DNA of 64,000 bases from Symbiodinium natans (GCA_905221605.1 CAJNDS010001324.1:642001-706000), one strand, 5' to 3'; shown: positions 9,410-18,539, counted from the stretch's first letter. Program-made: numbers and translations. Notes: generated by a model not told the origin, from the letters alone.

Positions 9410-9720
9410 TCCAGGTCAGAGGCAGTTGTAGTGGATACTTAGCGATTGCTGCAGCTGTTCCCAATACAACATCTCATAGCTACAAAGGGAGTATTAGAAA
9501 AACACAAAATATGGGGGTAGGGTTTACTATTAGAGGGAAGGAATGAGTCAAACTGTAGTTCAAGTAGAGGAGGGACCCCGAGGGACCTTAGGGGTATTCT
9601 AGGGGCTACTTAGGTATATAGGATCTTAAATATTTCTGAGGCTATATGTAGGGGGCTATATTAGGGAATAAGATGTCAGGGTCCCTTCTGGTGTCCCCTT
9701 AAGTAGGAGGCCCAAGGGGC
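9410..9720. other. Stretch without a recognised gene
   Basis: Unique AT-richer sequence with several aggggacc/ctaggtat blocks that look like decayed miniature elements. No exon supported. Confidence 0.35.
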
Positions 9721-9722
9721 CC

Positions 9723-9810
9723 TGGTTTAGGGTTTAGGGTTTAGGGTTTAGGGTTTAGGGTTTAGGGTTTAGGGTTTAGGGTTTAGGGTTTAGGGTTTAG
9801 GGTTTAGGGT
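9723..9810 (+). repeat. TTTAGGG array
   Basis: About 12 perfect units. Confidence 0.95.
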
Positions 9811-9859
9811 CCCGCGATCATCGCCACAAGCTCACCTCGGGACCTTCAACAAAAATCCT

Positions 9860-10094
9860 GCAACCCCCAACCCTAAACCCCTCAACCCCAAAACCCTAGA
9901 CCCTCAACCCCTCAACCCCAAAACCCTAAACCCTAAACCCCAAAACCCTAAACCCTAAACCCCTCAACCCCAAAACCCTAAACCCTAAGCCCCTCAGCCC
10001 CCAAAACCCTAGACCCTAGACCCCTCAACCCCACTACCCGAAACCCTAAACCCCTCCGCCCCAAAACCCTAGTCCCTAAACCCCCTCAACCTTA
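9860..10094 (-). repeat. Degenerate CCCTAAA/CCCCAAAA/CCCTCAA tract
   Basis: About 230 bp of C-rich telomere-like repeat with many ccctcaacccc and caaaaccctaaa variants. It precedes the coding island at 10110. Confidence 0.85.
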
Positions 10095-10109
10095 AAAGGA
10101 GACCTCCGA

Positions 10110-10229
10110 ACCTTGTTTGGTTACCAAAACGGAAGGCGGCCGACCCCGAGTTGAAGGACCTGAAGGACCAGAACTCCAAACTGATGCAGAGGAAGCCGCC
10201 CGGGGAAGCCATGCAGTTTCGGGTTTAGG
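10110..10229 (+). CDS. Coding island, charged helical
   Basis: The frame around 10130-10220 reads KRKAADPELKDLKDQNSKLM then QRKPPGEAMQF, with high third-base GC. It ends at a gtttag donor (~10225). The first 30 bases are open in two frames, so the left boundary or a one-base indel is unresolved. Confidence 0.5.
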
Positions 10230-10338
10230 GTTTTAGGGTTTAGGGTTTAGGGTTTGAGCGTTTGAGGGTTTGAGGGTTTGAGGGTTTGAGGTTTTAGGGT
10301 TTTAGGGATATTGGGGTTTAGGAAAGTTCTGTTTTCAG

Positions 10339-10411
10339 GATGGCTGCCGTGTCCATGGACAAGGACACGGTGATCAAGTCCAGTACCACGTCCAAGCAGC
10401 AGGCCATTCAG
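10339..10411 (+). CDS. Coding exon, Lys/Ser/Thr-rich
   Basis: Acceptor ctgttttcag ends at 10338. One base, then MAAVSMDKDTVIKSSTTSKQ and QAIQ, and a donor gttttg at 10412. Third positions are almost all G or C. Both adjacent introns are TTTAGGG-like. Confidence 0.6.
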
Positions 10412-10651
10412 GTTTTGGGGCTTTAGGGGTTTTAGGGGTTTGAGGGGTTTTGGGTGTTTGGGGTTTTGGGGTTGAGGGTTGTGGGGTTCTGAACCCCTAA
10501 ACCGCCGACCCAAAATTGAAGGCGCTAGGGTCTAGAGAGCTTCGGTGCAGGGAAGGTTGAGGATGAACTGGTCTGGCTGAGGGTTCAGGGTAGACTTGGG
10601 ACAAGCAGGTCCAACGCACAGGCTCCCCTAAACACTTAAACCACCCAACAG

Positions 10652-10652
<1 letters not shown>

Positions 10653-10693
<41 letters not shown>

Positions 10694-10846
10694 ACGCACA
10701 CGCACACGCACACGCACACGCACACGCACACGCACACGCACACGCACACGCACACGCACACGCACACGCACACGCACACGCACACGCACACGCACACGCA
10801 CACGCACACGCACACGCACACGCACACGCACACGCACACGCACACG

Positions 10847-10879
<33 letters not shown>

Positions 10880-10993
10880 ACACGCACACGCACCCGCACG
10901 CGCACGCGCACGCGCACGCACACGCACACGCACACGCACACGCACACGCACACGCACACACGCACACGCACACACACACACACACACACACAC
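10653..10993. repeat. Long (CA)n / (CACACG)n microsatellite
   Basis: About 340 bp of alternating purine-pyrimidine: (CA)n edges and a (CACACG)n core with GC-rich (CACGCG) interruptions near 10862-10917. It is open in several frames but only as Cys/Val/Ala/Arg repeats, so those ORFs are artefacts. Confidence 0.97.
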
Positions 10994-11012
10994 CCGAAAA
11001 AGCCCTGAACCT

Positions 11013-11109
11013 TGGGATGTGCCCCTTTTGCTAACAGTCCTTAGTAGGGATTAGAGTACCCTGTATTGAAATGCCTATTAAGTACTGTTAGTATAAGGGG
11101 AACATCCCA
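11013..11109. mobile_element. Palindromic miniature element, family P2
   Basis: tgggatgtgcccctttt ... aaggggaacatccca, with the internal acagtccttagtagg/cctattaagtactgt stem. 97 bp. Confidence 0.8.
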
Positions 11110-11195
11110 ACCTGAACCCTAAAAAATCCTCAAACAACCCTGACGAGCCCCCGCTTATGCCTCCTCCTACTCCTTTTATGGCCCCCTTAGTCCCT

Positions 11196-11339
11196 TACTT
11201 GGACGTTCGTGGTACTTATTAACCAAGTATAACTGTACTTATAACCCACTTATAAGCCCCTTAAGTGCCCTAACATGGTTACACGTACAGTTATAAGTAC
11301 AGTTATAATGGGTTCATAAGTACCATGAACCTCCAAGTA
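11196..11339. mobile_element. Palindromic miniature element, family P1
   Basis: tacttggacgttcgtggtac ... taccatgaacctccaagta, 144 bp. It lies only about 90 bp from a P2 element, so these elements cluster. Confidence 0.8.
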
Positions 11340-11366
11340 TGCCCCTTGTACCCACCTCAGATGAGT

Positions 11367-11474
11367 TAGGGTTTAGGGTCTAGGGTCTAGGGTCTAGGGT
11401 CTAGGGTTTAGGGTTTAGGGTTTAGGGTTTAGGGTTTAGGGTTTAGGGTTTAGGGTTTAGGGTTTAGGGTTTAG
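11367..11474 (+). repeat. TTTAGGG array ending at an exon
   Basis: Four TCTAGGG variants, then about 11 perfect units. The last TTTAG is the only visible acceptor for the exon that follows at 11475. Confidence 0.9.
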
Positions 11475-11559
11475 GGATGACCAGGCCTTGCGCCGAGCGG
11501 CGGCCAAGGGCAAGATGGACAAGCAGATGGCCGTGGGCTCAGCGAAGGGCTCCATTTAA
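11475..11559 (+). CDS. 3' terminal exon, basic; acceptor lies in the telomere-like repeat
   Basis: Directly after ...TTTAG: one base, then DDQALRRAAAKGKMDKQMAV and GSAKGSI, TAA at 11557-11559. Third positions are strongly GC. No other AG lies close enough upstream, so the repeat unit itself would act as the 3' splice site. Confidence 0.55.
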
Positions 11560-11950
11560 TGGGTTTAGCAGAGATTTCGGGGAAATGGTTTAGGTTTTGG
11601 AGTTTAGGGTTTAGGGTTTAGGGTTTAGGGTATAGCCCGGATTTGGGGGAGTGGGGGGGCCGGGGCAGGGGGGGTGGGTGGGTGGGTGGGTGGGGGGTCC
11701 TTTGTTTGTTTTCAGGGTTGTAGTGTATAGTTATTGGCCTGGTGATAGTAGTATAAACATTATGGGATTATGTTCTTGTGGTATTATCATATTATCTTGC
11801 TACAGTATTCTTGTAGTATAGCGCTATAGTTTTTCAGAACGATAGTCTTACAGCAGTATAGCATTGTGGTATTTTAGCCTTACTGTATGTTGCTAGTATG
11901 CCATGTTGCGATACTTTGCTTACCACCGAGCTGCGCACTCCCGTGCGCAG

Positions 11951-12026
11951 AGCACGGTCCGGCTTGCCGGAGGCCCTCTTTGCGAAGTATGACGCAAACA
12001 AAGACGCGGTGCTGGACAAGAAGGAG
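11951..12026 (+). CDS. EF-hand exon
   Basis: Acceptor cccgtgcgcag ends at 11950. One base, then RSGLPEALFAKYDANKDAVL and DKKE, and a gtgggg donor at 12027. DANKDAVLDKKE is a 12-residue EF-hand calcium-binding loop (D1, N3, D5, D9, E12) preceded by the usual hydrophobic helix. Binding of Ca2+ is inferred from the motif. The parent protein is unknown. Confidence 0.7.
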
Positions 12027-12373
12027 GTGGGGAGGTCAACTTCCAATCGAAACCTTCAGAACCTTAAACTTCCAAACCCTAAACCCTAAACCCCAAACCC
12101 CAAACCCTAAACCCTATAAACCCTAAACAACCATGCACTCCTAAACCTGGTAAGGTAGCCTTCGGAATGCTTGCGGCCAGAGTTCTTGCATTCCTTCTGC
12201 ATCGCTACTGCGTTCCTGCTGGAAGGATCCTTCGTGGGGCTCCCATGTTCTCACAACCACCCAAGGGTTTTATGATTGAGGGTTTTGTAGGGTTTACAGG
12301 GCTTAAACGAAAGTTTCGGCCCATCCCAAAAAAGAAGCCTTTTAGCTTCTGTAGGGTTTAGGCTTACCCTCCC

Positions 12374-12378
<5 letters not shown>

Positions 12379-12411
<33 letters not shown>
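12379..12411. repeat. Poly-C run
   Basis: About 33 consecutive C in front of the exon at 12430; probably part of an intron pyrimidine tract. Confidence 0.9.
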
Positions 12412-12412
<1 letters not shown>

Positions 12413-12429
12413 GTCCCCAAAAACCCCAG

Positions 12430-12565
12430 AGCCCACCTCCGTGCCCGCCTGCGCTGGCGCGAGATCGCGGCCTACGCCAAGAAGGAGTTTGGCTTCACCA
12501 TGCCGGAGGCCGCCCTGAACGCGCTGTTCAAGGCCCCCGGGATGCCACCACCAGGGGCACCATGA
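12430..12565 (+). CDS. 3' terminal exon, Ala-rich
   Basis: Acceptor aaaaccccag ends at 12429. The frame reads AHLRARLRWREIAAYAKKEF then GFTMPEAALNALFKAPGM, ending TGA at 12563-12565. Strong GC third positions. It does not join in phase with the EF-hand exon, so at least one exon is missing between them or they are separate genes. Confidence 0.6.
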
Positions 12566-12753
12566 CCATGCCCTGCTTTTTTGATTTTGGGTTGTGGTGA
12601 GGGGGGGGGGGGGAGTAAGGGCGGTTTGGGGTTTAGGGTTTGGGGTTTATCTAACCCTAAGCCCTAAACCCTAAACCCTAAACATGCCCTGCTTTTTTGT
12701 AAAATTGGTGCCCTGAGCCGCGGAGCCCCAAGCCTGCGACCCGGGGATGACAG

Positions 12754-12789
12754 GCCCTCGTGGAGGAAGGGGCGAAGGCCTGGATTCGG
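12754..12789 (+). CDS. Short coding exon
   Basis: Acceptor gatgacag ends at 12753. Twelve codons, ALVEEGAKAWIR, then a gtttta donor at 12790. CCCTAAA upstream, TTTAGGG downstream. Confidence 0.5.
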
Positions 12790-12802
12790 GTTTTAGGGAC
12801 TT

Positions 12803-12888
12803 TTGGGTTTAGGGTTTAGGGTCTAGGGTTTAGGGTTTTAGGGTTTAGGGTTTAGGGTTTAGGGTTTTAGGGTTTAGGGTTTAGGGTT
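12803..12888 (+). repeat. TTTAGGG array
   Basis: About 11 units with some TTTTAGGG. Intron 5' region after the exon at 12754. Confidence 0.9.
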
Positions 12889-13058
12889 GTTCAATGGGGG
12901 TTTTCGGGTTGAGGGTTGGGGCTTAGGGTTTCCCTTGCAGTGCTGTTGCATTTCTTGTAGGGATCTTTCTGCACGCGCCAAAAACGTACTACGCAATGTT
13001 GCAAAGCAGAGGAATCCCAACTGGGAGCGGCCCCTCTACACCCCTGAAATGTTTGCAG

Positions 13059-13146
13059 GGGGTGAAGAAGACAAACTTCCATCGTGTGCGAATCCACGTG
13101 GGAATGGCCCGCGAAAAGGCCAAGGACTCCAGCGAAGGAAAGGGAG
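13059..13146 (+). CDS. Coding exon, basic
   Basis: Acceptor atgtttgcag ends at 13058. Two bases, then VKKTNFHRVRIHVGMAREKA and KDSSEGKG plus one base; a gttcag donor at 13147. Upstream (12941-13055) another frame is also open (RDLSARAKNVLRNVAKQ), possibly a separate exon or an alternative acceptor. Confidence 0.5.
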
Positions 13147-13258
13147 GTTCAGGGTTTGGACCTTAAGAGATGCAAATAGGTTAGGGTTGTAAGGGTTCAG
13201 GGGTTCAACCGTAAACCCTAAACCCTAAACCCTAAGCCTTCGGGGCGGGGGGGGGGGG

Positions 13259-13399
13259 TGGTTGAATGACGTAGTCAAAGATGGGCAGAGTGAGCAGGGC
13301 TACGATGACCAAGATCTTCCTCCGCGCTTGTTGGCTCTGCAGGACCTAAAAAGGAGGAAAGCCCGGGAAGCCAGAGATAAGGAGATCGAAGACATGAAG
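13259..13399 (+). CDS. Coding exon of a charged coiled-coil-like protein (exon n)
   Basis: From the end of a G run the frame reads WLNDVVKDGQSEQGYDDQDL, then PPRLLALQ and DLKRRKAREARDKEIEDMK, ending AAG at 13399 before gtgggg. Phase 0 at the donor. It joins in frame to the exon at 13464 across a 64-nt intron. The last 19 residues are strongly helical. Confidence 0.65.
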
Positions 13400-13463
13400 G
13401 TGGGGTTTAGGGTTTAGGGTTCAGGGTTTAGGGTTTGGGATTTACAGTCTTGGCCTTTCTCAG
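13400..13463 (+). repeat. 64-nt intron made mostly of TTTAGGG
   Basis: Starts gtggggtttagggtttaggg, continues with TTCAGGG/TTTAGGG units and ends with a short pyrimidine tract cttggcctttctcag. Both flanking exons are in phase 0 with good coding bias. Apart from the last ~20 bases the intron is telomere-like repeat. Confidence 0.65.
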
Positions 13464-13640
13464 GCCTTGGACGTCGAAGCAGGAATCACCACCATCCACC
13501 ACCCGCCCCAGAAACCCGAAGACCCTGAGCCCGACATCCTTCCAACCTTGCTTCCGCTGCGCCAGGAATCGTTTAAGACAAAGGCCAGCCCATACCCTCT
13601 GCTGCCAACGCTTGGCTGGGGCCTACCTGAGGGCTTTGCG
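13464..13640 (+). CDS. Coding exon following the 64-nt repeat intron (exon n+1)
   Basis: Starts right after ctcag. Reads ALDVEAGITTIHHPPQKPED, then PEPDILPTLLPLRQESFKTK and a Pro/Leu-rich stretch. The frame stays open into a GTTTATGGG repeat tract (13660-13805), so the end is approximate. Confidence 0.6.
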
Positions 13641-13659
13641 GGCTGCCGGATTATGGGGC

Positions 13660-13810
13660 TTATGGGGTTTATGGGGTTCATGGGGTTTATGTGGTTCATG
13701 TGGTTTATGGGGTTTATGGGTTTGTGGAGTTTTTTTGGGTTGATGGAGTTTTTTGGGTTTATGGGGACTATGCGGTTTACGGGGTTTGTGGGGTTTATGG
13801 GGTTCAGGGC
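13660..13810 (+). repeat. GTTTATGGG / GGTTCATG degenerate repeat
   Basis: About 150 bp of tatggggtttatggggttca-like units, a diverged relative of TTTAGGG. ORFs through it encode only Gly/Phe/Met repeats. Confidence 0.8.
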
Positions 13811-14036
13811 TTATAGGGTATAGGGTCCAGGGTGAATAACAAACAACAGAGTTCAGGGCTTAGGGGATAAGGGGGCTTGAAGATGGCGTCTCGAGCGTCT
13901 GCCTGCAGCTGATCGGGCGCGAAGTGTGATACAAAAGGCTCTCTGAACCTTAGCCACCCCCCCCCCCCTCACACACTGGTCTGAGCAGAATGCTCAACCC
14001 TCAGCCTTAATCCCTGCTCAGCCATAGCCCTAATAG

Positions 14037-14096
14037 ACTCCTGGACCCGCAACAAGCTTCGAGCTTTTCGGGAAATGTTCAACATGCCAGTGCTCT
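14037..14096 (+). CDS. Coding exon with a strong gtaaga donor
   Basis: AG ends at 14036. Two bases, then SWTRNKLRAFREMFNMPVL and T, followed by gtaaga at 14097. Good splice sites and protein-like content. Unrecognised. Confidence 0.55.
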
Positions 14097-14230
14097 GTAA
14101 GACTCCAAGCGTGAACAAGAACGCATATCCGCTAAACCCTTAGCCCTAAACCCTTGTCCCTGTAACCCTAAACCCTCTGTAACCCTAACCCTCTAAATCC
14201 CCACTGAAACGGCACCCCGCCACTGCGCAC

Positions 14231-14316
14231 ATGGACGTGCTGCGCCTCCTCAGCAGCTCTGAGCGAAGTGTCGCCGAAGCGAGCAGAGGCCTGCCTCCGA
14301 ACCTGCAGCCTGGGGG
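14231..14316 (+). CDS. Possible first exon
   Basis: ATG at 14231 reads MDVLRLLSSSERSVAEASRG then LPPNLQPGG and ends at gttttg (14317). Preceded by CCCTAAC-type repeats and followed by TTTAGG. The start is not certain because the frame is open a few codons upstream. Confidence 0.45.
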
Positions 14317-14862
14317 GTTTTGGGTTTAGGATTTAGCCCTCTGGGTTTCGGGTTTAGGGCTTTAGAGTTTAGAGATGTTTAGAGGCCTTAAGCCCTTGTC
14401 TAGCATTTCAGAGTGTCAGGTTTTTGGGCTTGAGTGTTCGGGGTTTAGGGTGTCGGGCTTCAGCGTTACATGCTCAGAGCGTTTGAGGTTCATGGGTTTA
14501 GGGTTTAGGGTGTAGGGTCTAGGGTTTGGTTTTTAGGCCTCCAACCCGAACACCTCGACTTCAAGCGGTCCAAATCTAAGGTTCTGCATCCGGTTCGGGC
14601 ACACTACTTTCTCAAACCCTAAACCCTAAACCCTAAACCCTAAAACATAAACTCTAAACGCTAAACCCTAAACCCTAATCTTCACTTGGGCCCCTATATT
14701 CCTTCGGGGACCTTAAAACTGTGTCCCAAAACCCAAGGGCCGCGGCGGTCCAACGCAGAGTCCTAAACCCTAAACCCTAAACCCCAAACCCCTAAACCCT
14801 ATGTTGTCCCCCTTAGAGTCTCTACAGCCTGGTCAAGTCTCATCACCCAGAGGGCCATTTGT

Positions 14863-14965
14863 GGTACTATACTATGGAATTAGGTACGGTACGCAGAAGC
14901 CATACTAAGTGGTTTAGGGTTTAGGGCTATTGGGTACCTATTGCCATAATACCTCGAATGATCAC
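14863..14965. mobile_element. Palindromic miniature element, family P4
   Basis: tgtggtactatactatggaattagg ... ccataatacctcg. A related copy is at 18171-18242 (tagtactattatggaattagg ... ccataatactacta). Inverted ends, no ORF. Confidence 0.5.
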
Positions 14966-15472
14966 TTGCAAGGCCTCAGTCTTGTTTAGGGTTTAGGGTT
15001 GAGGGTTTAGGTTTTAGGATTTAGAGGTAGGCTTTAGGGTTTCGGGTTTAGGGGCTCGTGCCCGGCGAGGTTTGGACACCGCCGGGGGCCCAGTTTGGGG
15101 GTTTAGGGCCTTTAAAACAGCCCTAAACCCCTTTCCACCCCTAAGCAAAAACCACCCTAAAACCCTAAACCCCTCATCCCTGCCTCGGAAGAAAGAAGCC
15201 TGCTTCACTGTACCTCTCGCACAACAAGGTCGCGGATCCTCGTGCGCTCTGGCCCCCCTGACGTGCTGAACACCTGTCTTTTGTGCCATCATCCAAGCTT
15301 TGAGGGCCCTGAAGCCAACCTTCCAGCAGCTAGGTGATTGCCATCGTATTGAGAGCTCAGTGAGTTTAGGGGTTTCGGGGTTTCGGGGTTCAGGCTAACG
15401 GTTTAGGGGTTTAGGGGTTTGGGAGTTTGGGCGGTTTAGAGGTTTTGGTGTAAATCCTAAGGCCTTAAACAG

Positions 15473-15559
15473 CAACCCAAATACCCTCGAGGTGTGCAAG
15501 CTCCTGGGCAACATTGCCCGCGCGCCTGGCAATGAGAAGTTCCGGCAAGTGCGGAAGAG
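15473..15559 (+). CDS. PUB/PUG-like domain exon
   Basis: Acceptor ggccttaaacag ends at 15472. One base, then NPNTLEVCKLLGNIARAPGN and EKFRQVRK, with a gtgcca donor at about 15560. The pattern T-L-x3-x-LL-x-NI-x3-P-x3-KFR-x-[VI]-[RK] is that of the PUB (PUG) domain. That fold is found in peptide:N-glycanase and UBX/UBA proteins and binds the p97/VCP C-terminus. The assignment is from the motif by eye; the parent gene cannot be told. Confidence 0.55.
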
Positions 15560-15839
15560 GTGCCACACAAGCTTCTGCGTCCCCAGTAGGAGAATGAGGG
15601 GAACTAGGCACCCCATACTCCCTAAACCCTAAACCCTAAAAGTGTTAGCCAGGGGGTATTCCTGTTTGGGCCAGGGCAGGACCGACCCTAAATCCTAGGA
15701 GCAACCCTTACCCCATCTCTGGCACTTTTCGATTGGAAAAAAACACTTATCCCAGTTTCGGGTTTAGGGTTTAGGGTCAATACCCACGATGCCCTAGTCT
15801 CAACCCCTGATCACTCTCCATAGCCCCAAGCCACCAGCC

Positions 15840-16756
15840 AGCCAGAGTAATCTGAGATATTCATGAGATGCTTCCTTGCTTGTTTAAGCGGGTTAGTTGA
15901 CCTTTGGTGACATTCTTGTATTTGCTTCTATCGGTTGTTGTGTGAGTATCATGATTATGACAATACAAGCGTAAGAATATCATTCGCACTTCTTCCCTTT
16001 GACCAATAAGAGTGTTCATCGAACTAGGTCATTCTTGCTAGTTGCTTCATTCACCGATCATTCTTAGAATTGTCAAGACCAAGCGGCATAGATCAACTGG
16101 CAACACACAGCTGAAGATGGTGACTTTGTTTGCGGCCTCGCACTTCCAGCAGACTTCAAACTTGAGTGTTTTCTCATGGCAACATACACTGACACCTTGT
16201 TTTTGACATACGTTCTTCGGAGAGTCGTTCGCAAAAAAGTATTGTTTCAAGAACTCAACGCGCAAGTAAGAATTAGCAAAGCCTTCGACTATTGGTATTG
16301 TGTAAATGTTCTTTGACCAGGTTAAGTTTACGACCCTTTCTTTTTGAAGTGGTCTGCTCTTCTCAATGTTTTAACTTCGTCCTCTGGCACTTAGCTTGGG
16401 CCAGCTTGGGATATTCCCTGTTGCGCTTGGCATGTGGCATTCCTGCTTACATCTTAATTTGTTCTTTGTTAGTTCGTTGCGTGGTTTTCTCGCATCGTGT
16501 TGCGTGACGTCCGTCACGGAGTGTTTTATTTTGACCATGTTTGTTGAGCCAATGTTTCCAAAAAGGTAAGCTGTCCACTGAATGTTGTCTTTGCATTTTT
16601 TCGATCTGCTTCAGCTCTACGATATAATGGATCTTTGAATGATCTGGCGGCTCCGCGCTGAAATTTGGGTGGGCCCGCGTTCTGTGATGCTCTATGTTCA
16701 GCTCCTGCAAGACTTGTGTTCTGCCTCCTTCCTTGCACCTTCGTCATCGGTGTTTC
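15840..16756. other. 0.9-kb unique block free of telomere-like repeats
   Basis: Lower GC than its surroundings and without any TTTAGGG or CCCTAAA run. Minus-strand ORFs at 16047-16265 (72 codons) and 16447-16710 (87 codons) are present but have no recognised motif. Could be intergenic DNA or a diverged mobile element. Confidence 0.4.
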
Positions 16757-17020
16757 CTATGTGGGGTTTGACGAAAATGAGGGAACCCCCAAAATAGTAG
16801 GATTCCCGTATAATCAGGACCCCAATAAGGTACCCCGATTTCGGAAACCCCCCCATATTTCAACTTGCTGCCACAGGTAGGCACTCATCTCCCGACGATA
16901 TGGGGGTTTCCGAAATTAGGGGTACCTTCTTGGGGTCCTTACTATAAGGGAATCTTAAGGGAATCCTACTATTTGGGGGCTATTTTAGGGATCCCGTTTT
17001 TCGTAAACCCCCCATATGCT
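16757..17020. mobile_element. Two miniature elements (family P3) in inverted orientation
   Basis: Left arm about 16757-16860 (aaccccccaaaatagtaggattccc ... ttcggaaaccccccatat type) and right arm 16899-17020 (atatgggggtttccgaaatt ... ttcgtaaaccccccatat) are inverse copies separated by about 40 bp, so the pair can form a ~100-bp stem. Other family members: 23807-23912, 29991-30100, 32562-32650, fragment 18098-18125. Confidence 0.7.
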
Positions 17021-17191
17021 GAAACCAGAAGCTAGTTTTGCAAACAGGAAGAATTGAATGTGTAGCGCGGGATGGGACGATGGTCAACAGATTTCGCCAG
17101 AAGAGTTAGAAGAGCAAAAAGGAGGAGTATAGAAACATATGTTGAGGTAGACAAGCCAACCATCCTAAAGAAATACTCGCTGGTTCTTATT

Positions 17192-17272
17192 AGTAGGGAA
17201 TGAGGCACCCTATTTCCCCCTATATATACCCTTTAAGGGATTACATAAGGTACCTCATTCCCACATTCCCTA
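17192..17272. mobile_element. Small palindrome around accctatttcccccta
   Basis: tagtagggaatgaggcaccctat ... aaggtacctcattcccacattccctacta is a foldback of about 80 bp. No further copy was found in the window. Confidence 0.5.
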
Positions 17273-17402
17273 CTGAGAATCAGGGGGAATCTTGAGGGAG
17301 GTGATCGGGATGCTCTGGCAGCAGGAATCCCCCGATCGCCCGCCTTCTCGGCGTTGAGGAGGCACGTTGCTCTTAGGGCTCAGGGGTTTACAGGGCTTAT
17401 AG

Positions 17403-17488
17403 TTATAAAGGCCGGTGGCCTCTTTAAAACTGTTACCCTTCTGCCTGAATGTAGCCCCTCGATGCCCTAAAGAGACCACCAACCAATA
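17403..17488. mobile_element. Palindromic miniature element, family P6
   Basis: ataaaggccggtggcctcttt ... aaagagaccaccaacc. Longer copies at 31453-31570 and 51958-52095 (in inverse orientation) share both ends, so this is a dispersed foldback family. Confidence 0.65.
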
Positions 17489-17802
17489 TAAGCGTACAGG
17501 GTATGGAAGCGAACACCGGGCTCGAACTTCAACTCAGTTACCATCATAAGGATACGATTTGTTTCCTTGGCATGTTTGTTTTCTTGATTTGGTGTCTTGG
17601 TTATTTACTGAACAAGAGCCCAAGAATAGTTTCGGATGGGCACAGCCTGCCGAGGTCTGTGAGGGTCCTGGCAGCTCTTGTGGTTCAGCCTCAGCTGGTT
17701 GTCATGCAGTCCTCGAAGTTGAAGGTTTCAACCCGGTTACCATAATAGTAGGATCGTACCAGAATACGAGCTTGCGTAGTGAATGTGGTAGCTTTGTTTA
17801 CA

Positions 17803-17870
17803 CCAAACCCTAAACCCTAAACCCTAAACCCTAAACCCTAAACCCTAAGCCCTAAGCCCTAAACCCTAAG
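17803..17870 (-). repeat. CCCTAAA array
   Basis: About nine units (two CCCTAAG) ending exactly at the exon at 17871; the final ctaag supplies its acceptor AG. Confidence 0.9.
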
Positions 17871-17951
17871 GCTGGCAACCTTAACTTCAAGCTCCTACGC
17901 GGAGGAGGGCGTGCTGCGCTGCGCAGGATTCGAGGAGAGCATGGCATGAGG
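17871..17951 (+). CDS. Coding exon, Arg/Gly-rich
   Basis: Twenty-seven codons, AGNLNFKLLRGGGRAALRRI followed by RGEHGMR, then a gtacat donor at 17952. Exactly in phase. The acceptor AG is the last base pair of a CCCTAAG unit. Confidence 0.55.
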
Positions 17952-18021
17952 GTACATGCGTATTTGCCAAAATAGGGGGTACCCCCACCTTCTATACCCC
18001 AAATACAGTGGAAACTCCTTT

Positions 18022-18086
18022 TAGGGTTTAGGGTTTAGGGTTTAGGGTTTAGGGTTTAGGGTTTAGGGTTTAGGGTTTAGGGTTCA
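18022..18086 (+). repeat. TTTAGGG array
   Basis: About nine units, downstream of the exon at 17871. Confidence 0.95.
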
Positions 18087-18170
18087 GAGTGACTCCCCAA
18101 GACGGTACCCCCATTTTCGGAAGCCCCACATGTGCGGCTCAGATACCTCTGACTTTCCCAAAGGCCCATG

Positions 18171-18242
18171 TGTAGTACTATTATGGAATTAGGCTTAGGT
18201 ACCCCAACATGTTCAGGTTCCTCCTTCCATAATACTACTACA
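18171..18242. mobile_element. Palindromic miniature element, family P4
   Basis: tagtactattatggaattagg ... ttccataatactacta, 72 bp; see the copy at 14863. Confidence 0.5.
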
Positions 18243-18539
18243 CTGGGTAAACTCTGAACTCCAAAGTCTAAAGCCGGCCAGCAAACCAGAAGTCCCAACT
18301 GTTAAGGCCCCAATTGCGCGGCAAAGCACCTTGGATGTCAAGAAGGGTTTAGGCCCTAAGCCCTAAACCTAAACCTTTCATGGTTAGAGTACACCCTAAG
18401 CCGTAAACCCTAATTAAGCCCTAAACCCTAAACCTAAACCTTTCATGGTTAGAGTAAACCCTAAGCCCTAAACCCCAGTTAAGCCCTAAACCTTTCAGGG
18501 CACAACCCTAAACCCTAAACCCTAAACCAGTCTTAGCAG

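Noticed and set aside
10497-10993. Long ORFs of 117-164 codons through the CA/CACACG tract
   Set aside because: Open in several frames of the minus strand only because the tract lacks stop codons; the peptides are pure Cys/Val or Ala/Cys or Val/Arg repeats.
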